In this document: in pieces, positions 8,250 to 15,718 of the stretch | How positions within the stretch are numbered: the stretch's first letter is position 1 | How the letters are laid out: each line of letters starts with the position of its first letter | Assembly (NCBI RefSeq): GCF_000695095.2 | Contig: NZ_CP011454.1 | Span: 310,001 to 374,000, forward strand | Direction: 5' to 3' | Source of the DNA: Gemmatimonas phototrophica | Lineage (GTDB): Bacteria; Gemmatimonadota; Gemmatimonadetes; Gemmatimonadales; Gemmatimonadaceae | Length of the DNA: 64,000 bases | Notes under the pieces: model-generated | What the model was told of the DNA's origin: nothing | Database searches by the model: none | What the model saw: the letters and a program-made list of their open reading frames with translations, nothing else | Position numbers and translations under genes: made by a program

Positions 8250-9413
8250 CTAAACGGCCAGCAACTCCTCAATTCCCTCGGCGGTCGCTTCCAGCACCGC
8301 TTCCAATCCTTCCATGGTGTGGTCGCCCATGTGACCAATGCGGAAGGTGGTGCTCTTGAGCTTGCCGTAGCCGCCGCCAATGACAAAGCCGCGCTTGGCC
8401 ACGGCTTTCACAATGGCGTCGGCATTGAGCGCGGGAGGCACGGTCACCGCAGTCACGGTGTGGCTGCGATGCTCGTCGGGCGCGTACACGCCAAAGGGTT
8501 CGCCAACACGCTGACGCAGTTCGTGCACCCAGCTGTAGGTATGCTCGGCCATTTGCGTATGGCGCTCCCATCGGCGCTCAATGGTTTCGCGCGCAATGTG
8601 CTCGCCCTGCACCGCCGTGGCGTACAACAGCGAGAGCGCCGGTGTGTTGGGGGTCTGGTTCTTGTGGATGTACTGCTCAAACTCCACGAGGTCGTAGTAC
8701 AACCCGCGCCCAATCGCTTCACCGGCCGTGGCAATAAACCGCTCACTGGCCACACCAAACGCCAGACCCGGCGGTAACGCGAGCGCCTTCTGCGAGCCCG
8801 TGAGCACAAAGTCGAGATCCCACGCATCGGTCTCCACCGGCACACCGGCCAGGCCGGTCACGCTGTCCACCAGCACGGCGCAATCGTAGCGGTGCGCAAG
8901 CTGCGTGAGCTCGGGCAAACTGGTGAGCGTCCCCGTGCTGGTTTCGCTGTGCACCACCGTGAGCGCGGCATACGACTTGGCCTTGAGGGCACTCTCCACT
9001 GCATCGAGCGACACCGGGCGCGTCCAGTCGCCACCAATGACGGTGGACTCGCGCCCGCAGCTGTGCGCAATGTTGGCAAAGCGTTCGCTGAAGGCGCCGT
9101 TCACCAGACAGAGAATGGCGCCGGGGCGCGCGCAGCGAATGGCCGCTTCCATGAGCCCGGTTGCGCTGGAACTGCTCACATAGACCGGGCGCTGCGTGCG
9201 GAAGATGGGCTTGAGTCCCGACTGCACGCGCGCGAACAGCTGCTCAAACACCGCGCCGCGGTGCGGCAGCATGGGCTGCAGCATGGCTTCGAGCACATCA
9301 CGGCGCACCTCGGTGGGGCCGGGGAGGAAAAACGTGCCAAACGCCATAGGACCAACCGGGGAGTGAGCGGAGCCTGCCAATGGTGGCGCGGCGATACCGG
9401 CCCTGCGAGCCAT
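8250..9413 (-). CDS. Class-V aminotransferase (alanine/serine-glyoxylate or phosphoserine aminotransferase-like)
   Basis: A 387-residue PLP enzyme. The family signatures are FLPGPTEVRRDVLEAM near the start, SSSSATGLMEAAIRC (cofactor phosphate region), LVDSVTGLAG with the Asp that pairs with the pyridine nitrogen, and LTGSQKALALPPG with the Schiff-base Lys. The C-terminal VIGGGYGKLKSTTFRIGHMGD block is typical of serine-pyruvate/alanine-glyoxylate enzymes. The ATG at 9413 overlaps the serB stop (TAATG); ATG 9347, just before the conserved FLPGPTE, is an alternative. Its place after serA and serB suggests it may act as the 3-phosphohydroxypyruvate transaminase, as no classical serC is present here. 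That is an inference from context. Confidence 0.87.
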   Translation of the reverse strand: MARRAGIAAPPLAGSAHSPVGPMAFGTFFLPGPTEVRRDVLEAMLQPMLPHRGAVFEQLFARVQSGLKPIFRTQRPVYVSSSSATGLMEAAIRCARPGAILCLVNGAFSERFANIAHSCGRESTVIGGDWTRPVSLDAVESALKAKSYAALTVVHSETSTGTLTSLPELTQLAHRYDCAVLVDSVTGLAGVPVETDAWDLDFVLTGSQKALALPPGLAFGVASERFIATAGEAIGRGLYYDLVEFEQYIHKNQTPNTPALSLLYATAVQGEHIARETIERRWERHTQMAEHTYSWVHELRQRVGEPFGVYAPDEHRSHTVTAVTVPPALNADAIVKAVAKRGFVIGGGYGKLKSTTFRIGHMGDHTMEGLEAVLEATAEGIEELLAV

Positions 9414-10114
9414 TACACGCGCGACGGATGCGACTCGAATAATAAGTCGTACAGCGCGTCAAAGCTGTCGGCTTCGGCGTCGGCCACGGCCACCACGTTG
9501 TCACGCCGCGCCACGCCGGTATACGCAAAGAAGTTGTCCACCACGCCACGCACGGCGGCGTCGGTGCTGCCGTCACCCACCATGGCAATGGGCGTCCGCA
9601 GCTGCAACTGCTGCACGACGCGCGGCTTCCCCTGCTGCGTGGCCAACGGCTGTTCGCCATCCAGCACGCTGTACGTGCCATCGGCATCCTGCGCCAAACT
9701 CACCGCGTGCACCCGGTCGGCGCGCACCCCCAGCTGCAGCGCCATCGGAATGATGCTGGGGCGCAGCCCACCGCTCAGCAGGTGCACCTGCACCCCGGCG
9801 CCGTGCAGCGCACCAATGAGACTCTTGGCGCCCGTCTGCATGGCCTGCTGATAGGCATCGGCCAACATCATCAACTCACCCGCCGTGGGACGAATGCGCG
9901 AGAGCCGCCGCGTGTACACGGCTTCAATGGGCATCTCGCCCGCCATGGCGCGCGCCGTCAGCTCTTCGCTTTCGGCGGCAATCTCCGGCCCGCGCAATGC
10001 CGCGAGCCAATCGATGCCCTCAATGTCGGCCAGCGTCGAGTCGACATCGAAGATGACCGTCTTGAAGAGTGGCTTGCCTGCGCGGTCCATGTCATCGCGG
10101 CGAAAGTGAGGCAT
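9413..10114 (-). CDS. serB: Phosphoserine phosphatase (HAD superfamily)
   Basis: A 233-residue HAD hydrolase. Motif I is VIFDVDSTLADIEGIDWLA (about residues 20-38; the first Asp is the nucleophile), motif II LLSGGLRPSI, and motif IV MVGDGSTDAAVRG; the cap region has EELTARAMAGEMPIEAVY, close to the phosphoserine phosphatase pattern EVTRRAMGGAVPF. It should release L-serine from O-phospho-L-serine in the cytoplasm. ATG 10114 is the longest start; ATG 10090 (MDRAGKPLFKTVIF) is equally plausible. The stop shares a base with the start of the aminotransferase gene, and serA lies two genes upstream, which supports the assignment. Confidence 0.85.
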   Translation of the reverse strand: MPHFRRDDMDRAGKPLFKTVIFDVDSTLADIEGIDWLAALRGPEIAAESEELTARAMAGEMPIEAVYTRRLSRIRPTAGELMMLADAYQQAMQTGAKSLIGALHGAGVQVHLLSGGLRPSIIPMALQLGVRADRVHAVSLAQDADGTYSVLDGEQPLATQQGKPRVVQQLQLRTPIAMVGDGSTDAAVRGVVDNFFAYTGVARRDNVVAVADAEADSFDALYDLLFESHPSRV

Positions 10115-10228
10115 ACGGGTGATTCCGGGTCCGGTAAGTCGTGCCGAGCAGGCCGTGAAAACGGGCGAACTCGTGCAATCTGACTAGCGGTACCGAGAAG
10201 CGCTTTAGGAACGAACGTTCCGGACTAC

Positions 10229-11641
10229 CTAGCCCAATACGTTGCCGGGGGCAAGCAGGCCGTACGGATCGAACTCGTTCTTGAGGGCGCGCATGACCCG
10301 TTGCTGGGCATTGCTGGCCTGCAGCGGCAGCCAGCGACTCTTGAGCTTCCCAATGCCATGTTCAGCCGCCACGGTGCCCCCCATGGCAATGACCTCGCGC
10401 AGGGTGGCATAGACCACCTGCTCAATACGGGCCAGTTCGGCGGCGTCCTGGGCAATGAAGTTCTGGTGCGGGTGGCCGTTGCCGGCGTGCCCGTAGGCAA
10501 TGCCCCGCTGAATCCCGGCCTCGTCGGCAAAGCGGCGGGCCACCCCCAACGCTTCTGCCAGCCGCGGATAGGGGACCGCCCAGTCGGTGCTTACCTTGCG
10601 CCCGCCATGGGGGCGGCGGGCGGCGCCCCGCTCATTCATGGTGGCGGGTACCGCGTGACGCATGCGCCGAGCCTCCTGTTGCGAGGCCGGCGAGTCGTAC
10701 ACCCGAATGTCCTCGGCCAGCGCGCTATGCGCTTCGGCCAGCGCCAGCCATTCGTCCAACGGCAGTTCGCTTTCCTGCGCTTCGTTGGCGCCGGTTTCCT
10801 CCACGTATACCATGGCCGTGGCGGTGGTGGCCCAGCTGCTGCTCCCCTCGGCGGCGCGCGCAATATCCATGGCGCCCTGATCGAAAAACTCGAGGCAGCG
10901 CGGATGCACCAGGTGGCTGCGACGAGCGGCCACCACAAAGGCCAGCGCGTCGGCTTCCTGCTCAAAGGGCACCACCAGCCCGAGCACCTGCGCGGGGAGT
11001 GGGTACAGGGCAAACTCCGCCTCCACCACCACGCCCAGCGTGCCCTCGCTGCCCACAAACCACTCCACCGGATCGTGCGCGACCGGGTAGCCCACGGTGT
11101 TCTTTTCGAGCGCCGGGCGACGCAGCTGCAACGTGTCGCCGTTGGCCAGCAACACCGTCAGGGCGCGCACGTGCGGCCCCGTGGCGCCGTAGCGCAGTGA
11201 ACGCGCGCCGCTGGCGTTGCAGGCAATGGCCCCACCCACGGTGCTCTCTTCTTCACTGGTGGGGTCGGGGGTAAAGAGCAGTCCGGCTGCTTCGGCGGCG
11301 CGACGTACATCGGCCACAATGGCGCCGGCACCCACCGTAATGGTGCGCGCGTCGGTATTGATGGCCCCAATGTGCGACAGGTTGCGCAGCGACAGCAGCA
11401 ACCCGTGATCGGCAATGGACGCGCCGGTGGTGCTGCTTTGCGCGCCGGCCGGCGTAACGTGCGTGCGGTTGGCGGTGGCTTCGCGCAGCAACTCGGCCAC
11501 TTCCTCGATGGTGGTGGGACGCGCGATGGCGTCGGCCAGCATCTCCAACCCCGAGGCGTCACGCGCAAAGGCGAGACGCACATCGGCGTCGGTGGTCAGT
11601 GTGGGCAGGGCGAACGGTACGCCAGCAACGACAGTGGTCAC
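10229..11641 (-). CDS. FAD-linked 2-hydroxyacid dehydrogenase (GlcD/D-lactate/D-2-hydroxyglutarate dehydrogenase family)
   Basis: A 470-residue FAD enzyme with GTG start six bases after the serA stop. The N-terminal FAD_binding_4 domain shows VTPAGAQSSTTGASI, ITVGAGAIVADVRRAA and ESTVGGAIACNASGARSLRYG; the C-terminal FAD-oxidase domain shows YGHAGNGHPHQNF and GGTVAAEHGIGKLKSRWL, with the conserved HGIG near 445. Such enzymes oxidise D-lactate, glycolate or D-2-hydroxyglutarate. SerA enzymes can produce D-2-hydroxyglutarate by reducing 2-oxoglutarate, and in some bacteria a D-2-hydroxyglutarate dehydrogenase recycles it; the position between serA and serB makes that role attractive but unproven. 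Confidence 0.88.
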   Translation of the reverse strand: MTTVVAGVPFALPTLTTDADVRLAFARDASGLEMLADAIARPTTIEEVAELLREATANRTHVTPAGAQSSTTGASIADHGLLLSLRNLSHIGAINTDARTITVGAGAIVADVRRAAEAAGLLFTPDPTSEEESTVGGAIACNASGARSLRYGATGPHVRALTVLLANGDTLQLRRPALEKNTVGYPVAHDPVEWFVGSEGTLGVVVEAEFALYPLPAQVLGLVVPFEQEADALAFVVAARRSHLVHPRCLEFFDQGAMDIARAAEGSSSWATTATAMVYVEETGANEAQESELPLDEWLALAEAHSALAEDIRVYDSPASQQEARRMRHAVPATMNERGAARRPHGGRKVSTDWAVPYPRLAEALGVARRFADEAGIQRGIAYGHAGNGHPHQNFIAQDAAELARIEQVVYATLREVIAMGGTVAAEHGIGKLKSRWLPLQASNAQQRVMRALKNEFDPYGLLAPGNVLG

Positions 11642-11647
11642 AATCCG

Positions 11648-13249
11648 TTACTCGTCGCGGAAGTGCACAACACTGGCGGTAATCACATCGGGCAGTTCCA
11701 GCAGCGCCCGGCGCGTCGTCTCGCTGACTTCACCATCTACCGACACGGCGGCCAGCGCGTCACCACCCTGCGCCAAACGCGCCTGGTGATATTCGGCAAT
11801 GTTCACCGACTGTTCGCCCAGCAAGGTGCCCACACGCCCGATGACACCAGGCACATCGTGGTTGGTGAGAATGAGCAGCGTCTGCTTGGGGTTCACGTCA
11901 ATGTGGAACGACCCGATTTGCGTCAGACGCGGCGTGCTGCCTTCAGGTGCCACGCCACTGACGGCCAACTGCTGCATGCCACCGGACAACGCCACTTCAA
12001 TGGCGCGTGCCCCCAGCTCACTCGACTCCGCCACACTCAACTCCAGCCCGCGTGCTTCGGCCAGCGCCCGTGCGTTGATGAGGTTGAGGCGGTCCGTTTC
12101 GATGACGCCTTCCAGCACTCCCGCGGCCACGGCCGCGAGAATGGCGCCCGTACCGTGCGCGAGATCGGGGCTCACCCGCAGCGCCACGCGTCGAACGGCG
12201 CGCATGCCCTGGTCAGCCAGCACCGCACGTGCCACCGCCGCGGCGCGACGGGCCACCATCATGGCCGGCTGCAGATCGCCCCATTCACCGGCGCCGCCAG
12301 CCACGTTGATGCTCTTGCTGAGATCATTGCGAATCAGCGCATCGCGCACGGCGAGACACACATCACGTGACACGTTGCGCTGCGCTTCCACGGTGTTGGC
12401 ACCAAGGTGCGGCAGCAGCAACAGGTTGGGAGCCTTCCGCAACGGCGAATCGGCCACCAGCGGCTCGGCGCTGAACACATCGAGCACGGCACCACGCAGC
12501 TGATCGGCTTCGAGTGCGGCGAGCAGCGCGGGTTCGTCCACAATACCCCCACGCGCCATGTTTACCACCACCGAGCGATTGGGGAGACGCGACAGTTCGC
12601 GCTTGCCAATCATGCCTTTGGTTTCGTCGGTGAGCGGGACGTGCAACGTGAGGATGTTCGCTTCGGCGAGCAGTGCGTCAAGCGACGGCGCGCGTCGCAC
12701 GCGCAGCGCGGTGAAGCGTTCGTCGGCGATGTACGGATCGAAGGCCACCACGGTCATGCCGAAGGCGTGCGCGCGGGCGGCGACTTCACTGCCAATGCGG
12801 CCCAGTCCGACGATGCCGAGCGTCTTGCCCTTGAGCTCACGCCCGAGGAAGCTGTTGCGATCCCAGCCGCCGTTGTTCATCACATGATCGGCGCGCGGAA
12901 GTTGCCGCAGCAAGCCAATGGTGGCGCCAAAGAACAGCTCGGCCACCGCCACGGTGTTGCCCGCAGGCGCATTGATGACCGCAATGCCCAGCGATGTGGC
13001 TACATCGAGCGCAATGTTGTCGATGCCCACGCCGGCGCGTCCCACCACTTTCAGTTTGGTGCCCGCCTTGAGGAGATCGGCGCTGATGCGGGTCGCGCTG
13101 CGTCCCACGATCGCGTCGTAGTCGCCAATGCGCGCGAGCAGTTCATCCTTTGGCAGCGTGGGGACTTCGTCTACCTGCAGCAGGGGCTCAGCGGCGAGCA
13201 GCGCGAGGCCTTCCTGATCGACTTCATCGGTAACAAGAACGCGGAACAT
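11648..13249 (-). CDS. serA: D-3-phosphoglycerate dehydrogenase, long form
   Basis: A 533-residue enzyme starting MFRVLVTDEVDQEGL at ATG 13249 (the frame opens 11 codons earlier, but this start fits the family). It oxidises 3-phosphoglycerate to 3-phosphohydroxypyruvate, the first step to serine. The substrate-binding part has VGRAGVGIDNIAL; the NAD-binding fold has GKTLGIVGLGRIGSEVAARA; then VNMARGGIVDEPALL (Arg), DVFSAEPL (Glu) and LLLLPHLGANTVEAQ (catalytic His). An intervening domain follows, and the C-terminus is an ACT regulatory domain (LILTNHDVPGVIGRVGTLLG) suggesting serine feedback. A 34-bp palindrome lies 30 bases upstream and a MerR-type gene beyond it. Confidence 0.95.
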   Translation of the reverse strand: MFRVLVTDEVDQEGLALLAAEPLLQVDEVPTLPKDELLARIGDYDAIVGRSATRISADLLKAGTKLKVVGRAGVGIDNIALDVATSLGIAVINAPAGNTVAVAELFFGATIGLLRQLPRADHVMNNGGWDRNSFLGRELKGKTLGIVGLGRIGSEVAARAHAFGMTVVAFDPYIADERFTALRVRRAPSLDALLAEANILTLHVPLTDETKGMIGKRELSRLPNRSVVVNMARGGIVDEPALLAALEADQLRGAVLDVFSAEPLVADSPLRKAPNLLLLPHLGANTVEAQRNVSRDVCLAVRDALIRNDLSKSINVAGGAGEWGDLQPAMMVARRAAAVARAVLADQGMRAVRRVALRVSPDLAHGTGAILAAVAAGVLEGVIETDRLNLINARALAEARGLELSVAESSELGARAIEVALSGGMQQLAVSGVAPEGSTPRLTQIGSFHIDVNPKQTLLILTNHDVPGVIGRVGTLLGEQSVNIAEYHQARLAQGGDALAAVSVDGEVSETTRRALLELPDVITASVVHFRDE

Positions 13250-13279
13250 TGGGCTTGGTCGAGAGGGACAGCCGTGAGG

Positions 13280-13313
13280 CACGGATACTCTCTAAACTTA
13301 GATAGTATCCGTG
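13280..13313. promoter_or_regulatory. 34-bp near-perfect palindrome upstream of serA (candidate operator/promoter)
   Basis: Arms CACGGATACT (13280-13289) and AGTATCCGTG (13304-13313) are exact reverse complements; inside them TCTAA and TTAGA also pair, leaving a single mismatched base pair and a two-base centre. It lies 30 bases before the serA ATG and is AT-rich in a GC-rich setting, so it may overlap the promoter. The adjacent upstream gene encodes a MerR-type protein, a class that binds dyads between -35 and -10. Confidence 0.7.
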
Positions 13314-13375
13314 GTGTTTCGTTCAGTTATCCATCGGGGTTGCCATACGGATCCCACCGGGATCGAACGGGAGCG

Positions 13376-13906
13376 TCAGACGCCCAACTGTCGGCGCAGG
13401 GTGTCCCGTAACGCCACGACGGTGTCGTCTTCGGCGGCCGGTGAGTCGTCGCGCACATGCAGCTCCACGCCGTCGGCAATGGTGATGCGTCGCCAGGCGG
13501 CCACGGGGTTGCCGTTTTTCTGCACCGGTTCGGCGGAGAGCGAGAGCGCCGGTGCGAGCGACGCCGCGACCCGACGTTCGAGCGCGTCGCCGGTGGTCTC
13601 CTTCATCTCGGCCTTGATGGCGTCGAGCGTTTGCCCTTCGCGCTGCCGGATCTTGATGGCGAGCAGCTGCAGCAGATGTCGATAGCCGTAGGTCGCGGCG
13701 GTGCCGGCGCCTTCCGGGCGATCGAGCAGGCCGTTGGCTACATAGAAGCGCACAGCGCGCGCACTGGGCATGGCCCGTGCCGACGCGTTCGTGGGCTTGA
13801 CGCCGGCAGAATCGACGAGGGCCGCAGCATGTGCGGCGAGCCCGCGGGCATTCCACGGGGCGTGGCGCGCGTGCGCGCGAAGGAGCGGTACAGGAGACTC
13901 GGCCAT
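13376..13906 (-). CDS. MerR-type helix-turn-helix regulator
   Basis: A 176-residue protein. Residues about 45-110 form a MerR-like winged helix: ARAVRFYVANGLLDRPEG (helix-turn-helix followed by the wing) and YGYRHLLQLLAIKIRQREG, then TLDAIKAEMKETTG, a helix entering the dimerisation region. The C-terminal part is not a known metal- or drug-binding domain; it contains the segment RITIADGVELHVRDD. It is not a classical N-terminal MerR, since about 40 residues precede the DNA-binding domain. Located between the alpha/beta-hydrolase and serA on the same strand; it may act on the palindrome just downstream of its own stop. Confidence 0.75.
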   Translation of the reverse strand: MAESPVPLLRAHARHAPWNARGLAAHAAALVDSAGVKPTNASARAMPSARAVRFYVANGLLDRPEGAGTAATYGYRHLLQLLAIKIRQREGQTLDAIKAEMKETTGDALERRVAASLAPALSLSAEPVQKNGNPVAAWRRITIADGVELHVRDDSPAAEDDTVVALRDTLRRQLGV

Positions 13907-13945
13907 GGACGGGCAAATATACGCGTCCGGCGGCGGACGTGCGGG

Positions 13946-14812
13946 TTAGACGGCGGCGGGGGTTGCCGGTGCCGTGAAGCCGAGGACAACGGCGTTGAAT
14001 GCGTCGGGCGTTTCGTCGTGCGGGAGGTCGCCGGCGTGCTGCGGGGCGAACATCGCGGCGGGGGCGGCGGCACGCACCTGGGCCGATTCCTTGTACGGAG
14101 TCTGGCTGGCCTGCGTGCCCCACACCAGGAGCAGCGGGACCTGCAGCTGCCCGATGCTCTGCCGGATGTCGTGATTGAGGCGCATGCCCACAAACGCGGC
14201 CGGGGCGAACCGCGCGTTGGGCTGGTTGGCGCTGATCCAGTACAGATGCTCGGCCATGCGATCGAGGCCGAAGGCGTAGATGTCCTTGAGGAAGAACTTG
14301 ATGCTGGCTCGCGAGACGAGGGCGCTGAAGAGCGCACGTCCGGGAACGGCGGTACGGAAGAGCGCCTGCACGGCGGTACCAGCGGCGCCGCCCACGTTGA
14401 AGAGTCGCGACACGCCGGCGGGGCCAATGGCCACTACGCTGCGCACGAGTTCCGGGTTCGCGTGGGCCACTGCCACGGCGTAGGTCCCGCCGAGGGAGGA
14501 CCCTACGAGGTGCGCCGGCGTACCGACGACGTCCCGGAGGAAATCGTGAACGAGGCTGATGTATAGTTCGGCGGTGTACGGTATGGGCGGGCGATCGGAG
14601 GCCCCAAAGCCCAACAGGTCGATGGCGTAGCAGGTGTGCTGCTCGCTGAGCGCCGGTACGTTCTGGCGCCACTCGGCGTTCCATGCCGCGGCATGGATGG
14701 AGTGGATGAAGACGAGAGGTTCACCGTGGCCACGAACGACGTAGGCCACCTTCCAGCCTCGCCACGCATAGAAGCGGCGTTCCCCTCCAAGCGGATTCGG
14801 GAGGGTACTCAT
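13946..14812 (-). CDS. Alpha/beta-hydrolase
   Basis: A 288-residue single-domain hydrolase beginning MSTLPNPLGGERRFYAW. Visible landmarks: EPLVFIHSIHAA (oxyanion region), YAIDLLGFGASDRP, nucleophile elbow LVGSSLGGTYAV (Ser near 110), LLLVWGTQASQTP and a late PQHAGDLPHDETPDAF, where the catalytic His is expected. The family includes esterases, haloperoxidase-like enzymes and C-C hydrolases, so the reaction cannot be named. The frame opens 27 codons upstream, but that part lacks family similarity; no strong ribosome-binding site distinguishes the starts. It is the first gene of the minus-strand run leading through the MerR gene to serA. Confidence 0.82.
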   Translation of the reverse strand: MSTLPNPLGGERRFYAWRGWKVAYVVRGHGEPLVFIHSIHAAAWNAEWRQNVPALSEQHTCYAIDLLGFGASDRPPIPYTAELYISLVHDFLRDVVGTPAHLVGSSLGGTYAVAVAHANPELVRSVVAIGPAGVSRLFNVGGAAGTAVQALFRTAVPGRALFSALVSRASIKFFLKDIYAFGLDRMAEHLYWISANQPNARFAPAAFVGMRLNHDIRQSIGQLQVPLLLVWGTQASQTPYKESAQVRAAAPAAMFAPQHAGDLPHDETPDAFNAVVLGFTAPATPAAV

Positions 14813-15000
14813 GTTGGGCTGACCGGAAGGAATACGGTGAAATGCACAAATCGCGCTGATCGCTGCCGACTCGCCTGGCCGCCCGTGTGACACTCCCCAG
14901 TATCACCCACCACCCACCGGAACGACCAGACGATTGTGTCGGCGCGATTGCGCGATTTGTGCCCGCCCACGAAGAGCGGTGTACTGCGTAGCTCCTGCAA

Positions 15001-15411
15001 TTACTCGCTGAGACTAGTCGCGAAGGCCGTTCGGACACCAACCGTTGCCGCGTAATTAGCAATCGTAGCGAGGTCCACTGGCTTTTCGAGGAAGTGCAGC
15101 GCGCCCAGTCGGAACGACGCCTGACGATTGGAGTCGTCGGGGTACGCCGTCAGGACGAGTACCATCGCATCTGGCGAGAGCATGCCGGCGAGGGCCATGA
15201 CCTGCAGCCCTCCGTCACGCTTTCCGCCAAGGCGCAGGTCCGTCACGATCAGATCGAAACGCTGTGTTCGGAGCTTGTCCAACGCCTCAGGAAGAAGCTC
15301 CGCGGACGTTATCGCGTTCCCATCTACTTCAAACAGTTCGACGAGGATATCGCGAATGCTCTGTTCATCCTCGACGACCAGCACGGACTTCACTGCTGCT
15401 TCGGTTTTCAT
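15001..15411 (-). CDS. Stand-alone response-regulator receiver protein
   Basis: A 136-residue CheY-like protein consisting of one receiver domain. VLVVEDEQSIRDIL carries the acidic pair (Glu/Asp), FDLIVTDLRLGG the phospho-acceptor Asp near residue 58, VLVLTAY the conserved Thr, and LHFLEKPVDLATI the Lys of the signalling switch. There is no output domain, so it probably relays phosphate or acts by protein contact. No kinase is directly beside it; the nearest is the HK/NtrC pair whose operon ends about 300 bases upstream. Two strong hairpins occupy that interval. Confidence 0.9.
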   Translation of the reverse strand: MKTEAAVKSVLVVEDEQSIRDILVELFEVDGNAITSAELLPEALDKLRTQRFDLIVTDLRLGGKRDGGLQVMALAGMLSPDAMVLVLTAYPDDSNRQASFRLGALHFLEKPVDLATIANYAATVGVRTAFATSLSE

Positions 15412-15519
15412 GCTGACTACTAAGGCGAGAAGCGGGCCAGTTTATGGCACGATCAGTCAAGACATTATTTCACAATGATTTGCGCCATGGCACGGTCACG
15501 AAGCTGCTCTTTCGAAACT

Positions 15520-15563
15520 GACCGAAAATCGTCTGATGGGCACTTGGTGACTGATTTTCGGTC
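15520..15563. repeat. 11-bp perfect inverted repeat upstream of the receiver gene
   Basis: GACCGAAAATC at 15520-15530 pairs with GATTTTCGGTC at 15553-15563, separated by 22 bases. The centre-to-centre distance is 33 bases, close to three helical turns, which suits a pair of regulator sites as well as an RNA stem. It lies about 110 bases upstream of the receiver gene's start. Confidence 0.7.
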
Positions 15564-15601
15564 GACTGAAATCCGCTCAGTGTAGTTCTCCTCAGCTCCT
15601 C

Positions 15602-15666
15602 ACCTCCCCACCTCCTTCATTCAGGCACTAACCGCAGTCGTGCCTGATTGGCGGAGGTGGGGAGGT
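15602..15666 (-). terminator. Long two-part hairpin after the NtrC-type gene
   Basis: Outer arms ACCTCCCCACCTCC (15602-15615) and their exact complement at 15653-15666 give 14 bp; after a 5-base internal loop a second stem TCAGGCAC/GTGCCTGA (15621-15628 with 15640-15647) closes an 11-base loop. It starts about 50 bases after the stop codon of the NtrC-type gene on the minus strand. No T-run follows, so intrinsic termination is uncertain; the structure could instead protect or regulate an RNA. Confidence 0.6.
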
Positions 15667-15718
15667 CTGGAGATGACGAGGAAGCCTTAAAGAAAACGTT
15701 GTAGCATTCTTCAAACTG

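Larger units (their letters stand above)
15412..15718. other. 307-base intergenic region with two hairpins
   Basis: No gene is seen. It holds an 11-bp inverted repeat (15520-15530 with 15553-15563, loop 22) and a long hairpin at 15602-15666, both listed separately. The region separates the end of the NtrC-type operon from the start of the receiver gene, both on the minus strand, so it should carry the receiver gene's promoter. Confidence 0.6.

Noticed and set aside
13350-13380. tRNA-like T-loop sequence GGGATCGAACGGG
   Set aside because: No matching acceptor, D or anticodon stems can be built around it; it lies at the end of the MerR-type gene.
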